Source of the DNA: Pseudomonas sp. MPC6
Lineage (GTDB): Bacteria; Pseudomonadota; Gammaproteobacteria; Pseudomonadales; Pseudomonadaceae
Reading direction: 5' to 3'
Assembly (NCBI RefSeq): GCF_006094435.1
Contig: NZ_CP034783.1
Coordinates: forward strand, 4,367,001-4,431,000
DNA: 64,000 bases
Shown here: positions 27,977 through 36,496 of the stretch, one piece after another
Numbering within the stretch: position 1 is the first letter of the stretch
Layout: every line of letters begins with the position of its first letter
The notes under the pieces: generated by a model
What the model saw: the letters and a program-made list of their open reading frames with translations, nothing else
Database searches by the model: none
What the model was told of the DNA's origin: nothing
Translations under genes and position numbers: made by a program

Positions 27977-28708
27977 TCAGTCGCACCACAGTGCACCGTT
28001 GATATCGAGGATTTCCCCGCTGATAAATCCTGCCTTGTCCGACAGCATGAAGCTGACGGCCGACGCCACTTCTTCGGCTCGGCCCATGCGTCCCAACGGG
28101 ATCAGCGCGCGCAGATTGTCCGGGAAGGACGTGGTCATTTCAGTGGCGATAGGGCCTGGCGCCACGGCGTTGACCCGAACCCCGGCGCTGGCCAATTCCT
28201 TGGCCAGGAACAGGGTCATGGTGTGCACCGCCGACTTGGACATGCCGTAAGCGACGCCACCGGCTCGTGTCTGTTCATTGGCATCCAGCCAAGGGCGGGC
28301 GTTGCCACCGTTCTTGCCGACCACTGAACCGATGTTGACGATGCTCCCCTGCTTGCGCTCGGCCATCAGTTGGCCGATCAGCTGACAAGGAATCAGCGTG
28401 CCCTGTACGTTGACCCGCATCACCCGTTCAAACTCCGAGACCTTGAGTTCCAACGCGCTACCCGTGGACAAGACTCCCGCGACATTGACCAACGCAGTGA
28501 TGGGCCCCATGTCATCTTCGATCTGCTCGACCACATCGCGCACGGCGATGCGCGAAGCCACATCGCAGGAATAGAAACGCATGTTCGGGCCCAACACTCG
28601 CGGCTCGGCCAGGTCCAGCGCCGCGACCTGATAACCTTCACTGCTCAGCAGCTTGCACACTGCGCTGCCAATGGCACCGCCGGCACCGGTCACTACCGCG
28701 ACGCTCAT
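27977..28708 (-). CDS. Short-chain dehydrogenase/reductase (SDR)
   Basis: A 243-residue classical SDR. The cofactor motif is TGAGGAIGSAVCKLL (residues ~7-21), NVAG lies near 80, the catalytic Ser is in VNIGSVVGK, and YGMSKSAVH supplies Tyr and Lys; VNAVAPGPIAT follows. It would oxidise an alcohol or reduce a ketone with NAD(P). Its ATG overlaps the stop of the flavoprotein gene by 4 bases (ATGA), so the two are translationally coupled. The substrate is presumably the flavoprotein product; none can be named. Confidence 0.88.
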   Translation of the reverse strand: MSVAVVTGAGGAIGSAVCKLLSSEGYQVAALDLAEPRVLGPNMRFYSCDVASRIAVRDVVEQIEDDMGPITALVNVAGVLSTGSALELKVSEFERVMRVNVQGTLIPCQLIGQLMAERKQGSIVNIGSVVGKNGGNARPWLDANEQTRAGGVAYGMSKSAVHTMTLFLAKELASAGVRVNAVAPGPIATEMTTSFPDNLRALIPLGRMGRAEEVASAVSFMLSDKAGFISGEILDINGALWCD

Positions 28709-30159
28709 TGCGCACCCCGCTGCTGCATCGCGGCCTGGCCCGCCAGGCGGCCGAACACCAGGCCCTTGAGGACTGAAGTGCCGCCGGCGTAGTTGCCGAA
28801 ATACAAGCCCACGGTTTCACCGGCGGCATAAAGGTTGCCAATCGGTTGACCATCGGCGTTTATCACCTGCGCACGCTCATCCACCTTGAGGCCACCGAAG
28901 GTGAACACGTTGGCGGAAATGATCGGGTAGGCGAAAAACGGGCCGGCATCCAACGGCAGCGCCCAGTTGCTTTTAGGCGGTTGCAGGCCCTCGGTAGCCA
29001 CGCCATCGAGTTGCAACGGCTTGTAGTCCCCGGGGACACAGGCGGCGTTATAGCGGCTCACTGTGTCTTGCAAGGTGCTTGGGCAAACACCCAGCTTCGC
29101 GGCCAGCCCGGCCAGGGTCGCCCCTTCGATCGCGGCCTGATCGGTGCGGATCGCCAGGCGGTAGTTGGGGACGTCCTTGACCTTCTGATCGAGAATGACC
29201 CAGGCAATGCCTTCATCCTGCTGGTAGATCTGCCGCGTCACCCGTTCGTACCAGGCGTCCACCGTACCCGGTGCTTCGTCGGTGAAGCGCAGCCCCTGTT
29301 TGTTGATCAAAATGCCATAGGGGAACACGAAAATGGACGGCTCGGAGATACCCGAGCGCGGGTCCACGGGTTCGGCGTGATAGCTGCCGTAATCGCCACT
29401 GGCGGCGGCGCCGACGTCCAGCGCCATCTGGATGCCTTCACCCCGGTTGTAATAGGCGCCCTTGCACACCGGGCGCAAATACACCGAGCGCGGCCCCAGG
29501 TAGCGGCTGAGCATTTCCGTGTTGCCTTCAAAGCCGCCGCTGGCCAACACCACGGCACCGCGGAAAACCAGATCGCCCTGCAGACGTGAAAGGGCCCGGA
29601 TGCCGAGCACCTTCGCATAACCTTCGGTCAATAATTCGCGCCCGGAGGTTTCATAGAAAAACTCTGCGCCCAGGGCCTCGGCTTTGGCCGCCAGGGCTTC
29701 GACGATGGCCTCGCCACCGCCGACCGGCAGCAACCGTGGCTGGGTGCTGGTCAGGAATTGGGTCGGCAGGAAATCGAACTTCACGCCGTGGCGCTTCAGC
29801 CATTCAATGGTGCCCGGCACTTGTTCGGCAAAGGTGCCGATCACACTGGCGTCCACGGAGCCCAGCGCGCGGGTCTGCGCCGACCAGTCAGCGCGATCGG
29901 CGAGGGTTTCGGCGACAAAATCCGGGTCCTGGTAATAGCCGGAATGCTCGGCCAGGAACTGGTCGAAATCGTCGGTCACCTCCGTATGGCTCTTCATTCG
30001 CAGATAGGCCTCGGTGAAGCGGCTCTGCCCGCCCCGCTCTTCTCGACTGGCCCGTTCCAGCACGGCCACGCGCAGGCCGCGCTCGGCGCCTGCCACTGCC
30101 GCCGACAGACCGGCGACACCGCAGCCCACCACAATCAGATCGAAGTTTAATTCAGCCAT
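28705..30159 (-). CDS. FAD-dependent dehydrogenase, TcuA-like (paralogue 2)
   Basis: A 484-residue FAD_binding_2 flavoprotein with LIVVGCGVAGLSAAVAGAE at residues ~8-26 and C-terminal TFGGLKVD...GNLYAAGE. It is closely similar in layout to the 6306 protein. It heads a three-gene unit with the SDR and the isochorismatase-like gene, and is divergent from a LysR gene. GAGGAA lies 7 bases before the ATG. Dehydrogenation next to a carboxyl or keto group is the family reaction; the substrate is not known. Confidence 0.83.
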   Translation of the reverse strand: MAELNFDLIVVGCGVAGLSAAVAGAERGLRVAVLERASREERGGQSRFTEAYLRMKSHTEVTDDFDQFLAEHSGYYQDPDFVAETLADRADWSAQTRALGSVDASVIGTFAEQVPGTIEWLKRHGVKFDFLPTQFLTSTQPRLLPVGGGEAIVEALAAKAEALGAEFFYETSGRELLTEGYAKVLGIRALSRLQGDLVFRGAVVLASGGFEGNTEMLSRYLGPRSVYLRPVCKGAYYNRGEGIQMALDVGAAASGDYGSYHAEPVDPRSGISEPSIFVFPYGILINKQGLRFTDEAPGTVDAWYERVTRQIYQQDEGIAWVILDQKVKDVPNYRLAIRTDQAAIEGATLAGLAAKLGVCPSTLQDTVSRYNAACVPGDYKPLQLDGVATEGLQPPKSNWALPLDAGPFFAYPIISANVFTFGGLKVDERAQVINADGQPIGNLYAAGETVGLYFGNYAGGTSVLKGLVFGRLAGQAAMQQRGAQ

Positions 30160-30225
30160 GGGTAGTTCCTCTCTTGGTGGCTGGTACTATAGAAATCGCT
30201 GCCCCTGGGTTCGAGCCTGACGCGG

Positions 30226-30240
30226 CTAATGGGCTATTAG
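30226..30240. promoter_or_regulatory. LysR-type operator (CTAAT-N5-ATTAG)
   Basis: A perfect palindrome containing the T-N11-A signature of LysR-family sites lies between the divergent LysR gene (ATG 30257) and the flavoprotein operon (ATG 30159). Position and symmetry make it the likely recognition site of the neighbouring regulator. Confidence 0.6.
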
Positions 30241-30256
30241 AAAAAGGTGAAAACCG

Positions 30257-31207
30257 ATGGACAGACTCTGGGCAATGCAGGTGTTCGTGCGCGTGGTGGA
30301 ATGCGGCAGTTTCAGCCGCGCCGCCGAGTCGCTGGACATCGCCAATGCCACCGTGACCTCCAGCGTGCGCAAGCTGGAGGACTACCTGGGGGTGACGTTG
30401 TTATCGCGCAACACCCGTTCGTTGCGCTTGACCGACGACGGCGAAGGTTATTTCCAGCAGTGCAACCAGGTGCTGCAGCTGGTCAGCGACATGGAAGCCC
30501 AGGTTCGTCAGAAGAAAGGTGAGATCAGCGGACAGTTATGCATCGAGTCGCCGGCGGCGTTCGCCCGTGCGTTGCTGTGCCCGGCGCTACCGGCCTTTAC
30601 GGCGCAGCACCCCGGCTTGTCCGTGGCGTTGCGCCAGACCGACCATGCCGAAGACCTGATTGCCACGGGCACCGACGTAGCGATCCGCATCGACTCGGTC
30701 AATGACGCCGACCTGGTCGCCCGTCCGCTGTATCAAGCGCACTACGTGGCTTGCGCCGCACCCGGCTTGCTCAAACGGATCGGCACGCCCGAACAGCCGC
30801 AGGACCTGCAGCCCAAGCACTGCCTGGGGATTTTCGGCGCCGGTCGCTACACCGTATCGGACTGGACCTTTGCCTGCGAGGGCGAGCAACACCAACTGAC
30901 GCCCCGTGGCGACCTGCACTTCAACAGCACCGACGCGCTGATCCAGGCCGCCTTGGCCGAGCAAGGCGTCATCTATGTGCTGGACGTGTTCGTCAACGGG
31001 CTGATCCGCCGCGGCGAACTGGTGGAATTGTTTCCCGACTGGAGCACCGGCAGCCGCAGCTTTTACACGGTGACACCCAAAGCGCGCTTCATTGCGCCAC
31101 GCACCCGTGCGTTCATCGATTTCATCCTCGCCACCCTGGATGCACAGCGCCGTCCTGCTTCGGGCGCGAGCATCGCGGTACGGCAAGGACGCCGCGGGCT
31201 GGTTTAG
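30257..31207 (+). CDS. LysR-type transcriptional regulator (CrgA/DsdC-like subgroup)
   Basis: A 316-residue LysR protein with the N-terminal MDRLWAMQVFVRVVECGSFSRAA stretch, the opening common to the CrgA/AaeR-type subgroup. Its helix-turn-helix covers residues ~16-37, followed by a periplasmic-binding-like effector domain. An AAGGTG lies 8 bases before the ATG. It is divergent from the flavoprotein-SDR operon, with a palindromic LysR-type site between, so it most likely controls that operon and itself. Confidence 0.88.
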   Translation: MDRLWAMQVFVRVVECGSFSRAAESLDIANATVTSSVRKLEDYLGVTLLSRNTRSLRLTDDGEGYFQQCNQVLQLVSDMEAQVRQKKGEISGQLCIESPAAFARALLCPALPAFTAQHPGLSVALRQTDHAEDLIATGTDVAIRIDSVNDADLVARPLYQAHYVACAAPGLLKRIGTPEQPQDLQPKHCLGIFGAGRYTVSDWTFACEGEQHQLTPRGDLHFNSTDALIQAALAEQGVIYVLDVFVNGLIRRGELVELFPDWSTGSRSFYTVTPKARFIAPRTRAFIDFILATLDAQRRPASGASIAVRQGRRGLV

Positions 31208-31228
31208 CGACCCGGTAACGGCTGAAGA

Positions 31229-31255
31229 ATGCCAGTCACTTGCGTGAACTGGCAT
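31229..31255. terminator. 8-bp hairpin between convergent genes
   Basis: ATGCCAGT (31229-31236) and ACTGGCAT (31248-31255) form a perfect stem with an 11-base loop between the stop codons of the LysR gene and etfA-like gene. No T-tract; possible bidirectional 3' end. Confidence 0.4.
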
Positions 31256-31267
31256 GTGCCCGGGGCC

Positions 31268-32227
31268 CTATCGCAACTCGTCCAGTAAAGCAGGCAGCAG
31301 CGTTTCCCAAGGGGCCACGATGCCCAGGCTGGCGACCTTGAAAATGTCCGCTTCGGGATCCTTGTTGATCGCCACGATACAGCTGTCCAGGCTGACCCCA
31401 GCCAGATGCTGCAGGGTGCCGGAGATACCTACCGCCAGGTAGACCCGCGGGCTGACGAACTTGCCTGATACGCCCACCTGACGCAGCACGGGCACCATGC
31501 CCGCATCCACCGCGGGCAGACTGCCGCCCAGTGTTCCGCCCAGGCTCAACGCCAGTTCCTCAAGCAACGCAAAGCCTTGTTCATTGACCCCTCTGCCACC
31601 GGACACCACCAGCTTGGCACCCTCCAGAGGCGGCAGGTGTTGGCCGCTGTCACGTTTCTCCAGGGTCAGCGCTCCGGGCAGGAGACCGTGCAGTTCGATG
31701 GTGAACACATCAGCGTCGGCTTGCGCATTCAACCGCGCACGACCTGCGCGCAAGCAGGCGAAGGCTGGCCCACGGGTGATCTCCAGGCAGAGGCGCATGC
31801 GCCCACCCCATGCCGCGCGTTCCGCCAGCAGCGTATCGCCGTCAAACCCCAGGGCCAGGCAGCGCCCCAACGCCTGGCCATCAAGACCATCGGCCAGCAG
31901 CGCCGCCAGCTCTTCGCCTTGGGGGCCGGGTGGCAGCAGCACCAACGGCACGTCGCCGCCCAACCGCGGAATCGCCCTCAGCGCTTCGCCGATCGCCGCG
32001 ACCAGCACCTGGGGCTCGTCGCATTCACCTAACGCCGCCTGCACGCACTGATACACCTGTCGTGCCCCGGCCCGCATCGCGCACTCGGCATCCCGGGCAC
32101 TGGGCTGGCTGCTGATCAGCACCGCCGCGAAGCCCTCGGCGCCACTGACCTGTTGCGCTGCGCCCAGTGCCGTTTCCAGCGCCTGAGCGCCCCAGGCTTG
32201 GGGAATGACCGTCAGAACTCTGCTCAT
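31268..32227 (-). CDS. etfA: Electron-transfer flavoprotein alpha subunit
   Basis: A 319-residue ETF alpha subunit. The C-terminal FAD domain shows VSGGRGV, then RQVGVSGKFVSPRVYLAVGISG and AINKDPEADIFKVA, the family signature. ATG 32227 overlaps the stop of the beta-subunit gene (ATGA), and AAGGGG lies upstream. With EtfB it accepts electrons from dehydrogenases and passes them to ETF:quinone oxidoreductase. This pair is encoded in one tight operon with a TcuA-like flavoprotein and a racemase-family protein, so it is probably dedicated to that dehydrogenase and not the housekeeping ETF. Confidence 0.92.
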   Translation of the reverse strand: MSRVLTVIPQAWGAQALETALGAAQQVSGAEGFAAVLISSQPSARDAECAMRAGARQVYQCVQAALGECDEPQVLVAAIGEALRAIPRLGGDVPLVLLPPGPQGEELAALLADGLDGQALGRCLALGFDGDTLLAERAAWGGRMRLCLEITRGPAFACLRAGRARLNAQADADVFTIELHGLLPGALTLEKRDSGQHLPPLEGAKLVVSGGRGVNEQGFALLEELALSLGGTLGGSLPAVDAGMVPVLRQVGVSGKFVSPRVYLAVGISGTLQHLAGVSLDSCIVAINKDPEADIFKVASLGIVAPWETLLPALLDELR

Positions 32228-33012
32228 GGATTGACCCCTTGCTCTTTTAACCAGCTGGACAACGCTTTGGCCTGCTGGCCGACATCCCCGTCCAACAGCC
32301 GACACTGCCCCAGACGAGGGATCACCGGCGCGGCGTGTAGCTGTGACAGGGTCATCCCCGTACGTACCGGGGCCGACGCAGCGACATGGGCAAAGGTCAT
32401 GCGCTTGGCCTGCATGACGTTTTTCATCAGGGGGTGGCGCAGCTTGTTGCGCCGATCATTGGTCACACTCGCCACCAAGGGCTGATCGACCCGCAGCCAC
32501 TCTTCACAGGTACCGCGCTCGCGCATCAGCCACAGTTGCTCGCCTTGCCATTGGCCGGACTGGGCCATGGCAAACTGCGGTCTGCCAATACTGCGTGCGA
32601 GCAATACCGCGATACTGCCTTCATCCAGATCACCTAGTTCACGCCCCACCAGCACCAGTTCGTGCCCGGCATAATCGCGCTCAATCAGCCCGGCCATCTG
32701 CGCGGCTGTCTGGCGGGCATCCCACAACTGGCAGGGTTGCAGCGCCAGGCATTGCAACGAATCGGGACGAAAAGCCGCGACACTGCGCAGCAGGTTTTCA
32801 CTGTTGGCGCCGTCCAGCAACAACACATCGACCTGCGTCGTGGCGCACGCATCCCGCAGCTTCAGCGCGACTTCCAGCGCAGCCTCGTCGAACGGGCTGA
32901 GTACACGCCGGGGCGAGCCTTGCTCATCGATCGTCCCCTGGCTATTCAAACTGATGGGGTGCAACGGGAAGCGGATATCCGCGACGCCCGCCAACAGGAC
33001 AAGAATCTTCAT
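32224..33012 (-). CDS. etfB: Electron-transfer flavoprotein beta subunit
   Basis: A 262-residue ETF beta subunit with an opening MKILVLLAGVADIRFPLHP, ALKLRDA near residue 50, and the ELGDLDEGSIAVLLARSIGRP segment typical of divergent, dedicated ETFs. ATG 33012 has GAGGG upstream and lies 2 bases after the flavoprotein stop; an alternative TTG lies two codons earlier. It is translationally coupled to etfA. The sequence is some way from housekeeping EtfB, supporting a specialised partner role. Confidence 0.9.
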   Translation of the reverse strand: MKILVLLAGVADIRFPLHPISLNSQGTIDEQGSPRRVLSPFDEAALEVALKLRDACATTQVDVLLLDGANSENLLRSVAAFRPDSLQCLALQPCQLWDARQTAAQMAGLIERDYAGHELVLVGRELGDLDEGSIAVLLARSIGRPQFAMAQSGQWQGEQLWLMRERGTCEEWLRVDQPLVASVTNDRRNKLRHPLMKNVMQAKRMTFAHVAASAPVRTGMTLSQLHAAPVIPRLGQCRLLDGDVGQQAKALSSWLKEQGVNP

Positions 33013-33014
33013 GG

Positions 33015-34394
33015 TCAACCCTCGCTCGCAGTGCCTGGCCGTGCGCCGGCCAAACGTCCGAACACAGCGGCCTTGCCCAGTGCCGACCCGGTCATATAGG
33101 CGGCGCCGTGAAAGCCACCGATCATCTCTCCCGCCGCCAGCAACCCCTCGATGGGCTCGCCGAACACATCGAGTACGCGCAAGTCCGTGTCGACGATCAC
33201 GCCGCAGTAGGTACCGAACACCGCTGCCGTCGACGGGTAGGCATAAAAAGGCGGGCGCTCGAGGGTGCGCAGTTGGCCGTGATGATGCACCAGATGCCGT
33301 CGGCCGAATTCCGGTGGCTGCCCCTGGCGAACGGCATCGTTGTACGCGGCCACTTCGGCCAGCAACACGTCTTCAGGGACTTCGATCAGGCGCGCCAACT
33401 GTTCCAGCGTCTGCGCCTCGATGAACAGCCCCTCCTCCAGGCGCCGGGTGAAGTCGAGGATGCGTACCTGGTTGTCGCCACTGTCCATGATGTCCTGGTC
33501 CAGGATCTGGTAACCCACCCCGAATGCCTGTTGCATCACCGCATCGCCGAGCAATTTGTAGGACTGCGATTCGTCGACAAATCGCCGACCGTCCTGGTTC
33601 ACCGCAATGGCGCCTTTGTAAACGGCCAGGCAAGCGTGGTGGTTGTGCTCGTCCATCGGGTGTTTACCGAACGTGCCCTTGATGTAGGGCAGGTCACGCA
33701 CATCCGCGCCCAAGGCCCAGGCCATGCGCAGGCCGTCGCCTTCATTGCCTTCGCCACCGATGAACACCGCATTGTCGTATTGCGGGACAAAGCGGTGAAT
33801 CAACTCACGGTCCTGGACAAAGCCACCGCTGGCCAACAACACCGCGCTGCGGGCCATGATGTGCTGCGGCTCGCCGTTGCGCTCGATCGAGGCCCCCGTC
33901 ACCCGCCCGCCCTCATTGCGCAACAAGCGCCGGGCACGGCTGTGCAGCCAGACTTCGACCTTGCCCGTCGCGAGCGCGGCCAATTGCAGTTGACGCACCA
34001 TGTCGGCCGGATCGACGTTGTGCACCCGGGGTACCGACTGCCCCGAGGCGGCCTCGATGACATCGGCAAACACCACCCCGTTGTCCTTGAGCCATTGATA
34101 GGTCTGCAGTTGGTGGTCGGTGTACAGCTTGACCAGGGACTCGTCGCATTCCCCCTTGCCCACATCGACCAGGTCATCGAACAGCCGCTGCGACGAGTCC
34201 TCAATCCCGTGGGAGCGCTGCAGATCGGTGCCGGCGAAGGCCAGGCAACCGCCGCTCATGGCCGACGAGCCACCGGTTTGCGCGGTTTTTTCCAGCACGA
34301 CCACCTGCAAACCCGCCTGGGCTGCACTCAGGGCCGCGCAAAAACCCGCCAGCCCGCCACCGATGACCAGCAGGTCGCATTCGTAATGATTCAT
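33015..34394 (-). CDS. FAD-dependent dehydrogenase, TcuA-like (paralogue 3), ETF-linked
   Basis: A 459-residue FAD_binding_2 flavoprotein. LLVIGGGLAGFCAALSAA is at residues ~8-25, and GVIVDTDLRVLD...GLLAAGE near the C-terminus. ATG 34394 overlaps the stop of the racemase-family gene, and etfB starts 2 bases after its own stop. This organisation says that electrons from its substrate go to the encoded ETF and on to quinone, unlike TcuA, which uses TcuB. Substrate unknown. Confidence 0.85.
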   Translation of the reverse strand: MNHYECDLLVIGGGLAGFCAALSAAQAGLQVVVLEKTAQTGGSSAMSGGCLAFAGTDLQRSHGIEDSSQRLFDDLVDVGKGECDESLVKLYTDHQLQTYQWLKDNGVVFADVIEAASGQSVPRVHNVDPADMVRQLQLAALATGKVEVWLHSRARRLLRNEGGRVTGASIERNGEPQHIMARSAVLLASGGFVQDRELIHRFVPQYDNAVFIGGEGNEGDGLRMAWALGADVRDLPYIKGTFGKHPMDEHNHHACLAVYKGAIAVNQDGRRFVDESQSYKLLGDAVMQQAFGVGYQILDQDIMDSGDNQVRILDFTRRLEEGLFIEAQTLEQLARLIEVPEDVLLAEVAAYNDAVRQGQPPEFGRRHLVHHHGQLRTLERPPFYAYPSTAAVFGTYCGVIVDTDLRVLDVFGEPIEGLLAAGEMIGGFHGAAYMTGSALGKAAVFGRLAGARPGTASEG

Positions 34395-35215
34395 GGCTGT
34401 GCTCCCCCTTGCAGGAACGGGGTCAAGCCATAAAACTCGAATACCTCCCGCATCCGCTCAGGTGCCGGTTGAGCCGAGAAATAGCCACGGTTGCAAGTGC
34501 TGGTGCCATTGGCGCGGCGCAAGTCCACCATGGCTTCCGCTTGCTTGACCCAGGCGCCGAGCGAATCGAGAACCGGCACACCGTCGACTTCGTTGACGCC
34601 ATGGGTGGCGAGCAACACGTTAAGCGGAGCTTCCCCGGGAATGATCACCTCGGCACCTTGCGCAATCAGGCCGCGTGCAGCGCTGCGAAAGCGCTCGATC
34701 AGCGCAGTGGGATCGGTGAAGGCTGCCAGGACGTCGGCAAACTGGAAGCCGACATGACGCACCCCGGTCAACCGCCCGGCAAGACCATGGCGCACGGCAT
34801 TTTCAGTGATCTGCTCCGCCAGTTCGTTGATGAACACCAACACCCCGAAGGTACGACCCAGCATGCATGCGGTGAGCATCGCGGATTCGCCATACCCCAC
34901 CACCGGTATATCCAGCAGGCTGCGAGTTTCCTTGAGCGCCGGTTCCGGCAGCGTGCTGATGGCGTACGCATCAAAACCCTGGTGCTGGGCATTGATGCCC
35001 GCCGCCATGAACTGAATGCCATGCAAGTACTGCAGCGCCGAATACTTGATGTCATCGCCGGGATAGTGATTGCGGTAGGTGCCTGGGCGCATCCCGTGCA
35101 GGTGGATTTCCGTGCCCGGGCGGGCAACCTTGCGAAAATGCGCGCGCAGCGCTTCGTCGTAAGCCCCCAGGTCGCTTAGAACCGTGAAACTCTGATGCCA
35201 GATACGGATGCTCAT
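34391..35215 (-). CDS. Asp/Glu/hydantoin racemase-fold protein lacking both catalytic cysteines
   Basis: A 274-residue member of the Asp/Glu racemase superfamily (hydantoin racemase/maleate isomerase side). The two family motifs are recognisable, but the first cysteine site reads AISTLPEPAL (S87/T88) and the second reads GAEVIIPGEAPLN, with E195 where Cys is expected. Two-base or thiol catalysis as in characterised members is therefore unlikely. ATG 35215 has GAGGA upstream. It is the first gene of the racemase-flavoprotein-etfB-etfA operon. It could be a decarboxylase, lyase or isomerase of another mechanism; not assigned. Confidence 0.7.
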   Translation of the reverse strand: MSIRIWHQSFTVLSDLGAYDEALRAHFRKVARPGTEIHLHGMRPGTYRNHYPGDDIKYSALQYLHGIQFMAAGINAQHQGFDAYAISTLPEPALKETRSLLDIPVVGYGESAMLTACMLGRTFGVLVFINELAEQITENAVRHGLAGRLTGVRHVGFQFADVLAAFTDPTALIERFRSAARGLIAQGAEVIIPGEAPLNVLLATHGVNEVDGVPVLDSLGAWVKQAEAMVDLRRANGTSTCNRGYFSAQPAPERMREVFEFYGLTPFLQGGAQP

Positions 35216-35443
35216 CGGTGTCCTCATTCATGAGCCAGGCCCCGGGCACCCAACCTTGCGGTCGACTTGCCTGGCCACCCTGGCGAATAGTTGATGAGGA
35301 ATTATTAGCGCAGCGTCCCAGGGCTGAGTAGGCGCTGGGGTTGAACGGGCCTTTCAAGAAAACCGCAAGATCGCCTTGGAAGGATTGAGGCGTAAACACT
35401 TGCGACGCTCGTGCCGAAACACGAGCGCTTATGCTGGCATCGG

Positions 35444-36400
35444 TCACCGGATCACGTTCGCATACACCGCCCTGTCGACATTCCCGCCGGACAGAATGAC
35501 CCCCACCCGCCTTCCCGCCATGGCTTCACGTTCCTGAATGAGCGCCGCCAGGGCCGCCGCACCCGCCCCTTCCGCCAGGTTGTGGGTATCGGTGTAATAC
35601 ACGCGCATGGCCTCGGCAATCTCGTCCTCGGTGACGGATACGATCCGCGCCGCCGCCGCACCGTAGATGGCGAAGGCTTCAGGAATCGGCTTACGTACGG
35701 CGAGGCCGTCGGCAAAGGTAGTCGCCGTCGCGGTTTCGCAAATCTCTCCCGCCTCAAAAGAAAGTTTTGCCGCTGCCGCCTCGGTGGAAACCACGCCCAC
35801 CACTTGGGTATCCAGGCCCAGCGCGTCGCGCGCGGCGATCACCCCGCAAATCCCCGAGCCACAGCCGATCGGCACGTAGACGGTATGCAGGTCCGGCGCC
35901 GCCGTGAACAGCTCCAGCGCATACGTGGCCACGCCTTTGACCAATTCGGTGTGGAACGGCGGCACCAGGTAGAGGCCCTGCGCTTGCGCCAGGCGTGCGG
36001 CCTCTTCCCGGGCTTCATCGAAATCGCGACCCCACTCGACCACCTCGCCGCCGAAGCCGCGCATGGCATGGTTTTTTTCTAGCGAGTTGCCCTCCGGCAC
36101 CACGATCAGCGCCCGCAAATCCAACGCCCGTGCCGCCAGCGCCAGGCTCTGGCCATGGTTGCCGCGGGTCGCGGTGACGATGCCCCTGGCGCTGGGGTGC
36201 GTGCGTTTGAGCCAGTGCATGAAGGTAATGCCGCCACGCACCTTGAAAGCCCCTGTGGGCGTATGGTTTTCATGCTTGACCCACACCGTGCACCCCAACC
36301 GTTCAGCCAGCAAAGGCCAAGGGTACTGGGCTGTAGCGGGCATGACCTGGTACACCTGGTGGGCGGCTTGTTCGATGTCGTCGCGAGTCAGTCTGTGCAT
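35444..36400 (-). CDS. PLP-dependent serine/threonine dehydratase family enzyme
   Basis: A 318-residue fold-type II PLP enzyme. K53 in PTGAFKVRGG should bind PLP, TRGNHGQSLA holds the substrate loop, and PIGCGSGICGV the phosphate loop. It resembles catabolic threonine dehydratase and hydroxyaspartate ammonia-lyase, releasing ammonia and a keto acid. ATG 36400 has GGGAGAG upstream; the open frame runs on to 37291 but that part is antisense to the AraC gene. A divergent AraC regulator suggests local control. Confidence 0.85.
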   Translation of the reverse strand: MHRLTRDDIEQAAHQVYQVMPATAQYPWPLLAERLGCTVWVKHENHTPTGAFKVRGGITFMHWLKRTHPSARGIVTATRGNHGQSLALAARALDLRALIVVPEGNSLEKNHAMRGFGGEVVEWGRDFDEAREEAARLAQAQGLYLVPPFHTELVKGVATYALELFTAAPDLHTVYVPIGCGSGICGVIAARDALGLDTQVVGVVSTEAAAAKLSFEAGEICETATATTFADGLAVRKPIPEAFAIYGAAAARIVSVTEDEIAEAMRVYYTDTHNLAEGAGAAALAALIQEREAMAGRRVGVILSGGNVDRAVYANVIR

Positions 36401-36496
36401 GAGCACTCTCCCTGAGGTTTTGCCCAGTCTAGACGCGGTGCCCATGCCCCGGCTTTCAGAAAACCGACCTGACTTTTGTGCCCCGTCTTGACTACT

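Noticed and set aside
27379..35215. Nicotinate-type pathway (NicF amidase plus NicE maleate isomerase)
   Set aside because: The isochorismatase-fold and racemase-fold proteins lack the Cys residues that NicF and NicE need, and no other nic genes are present.
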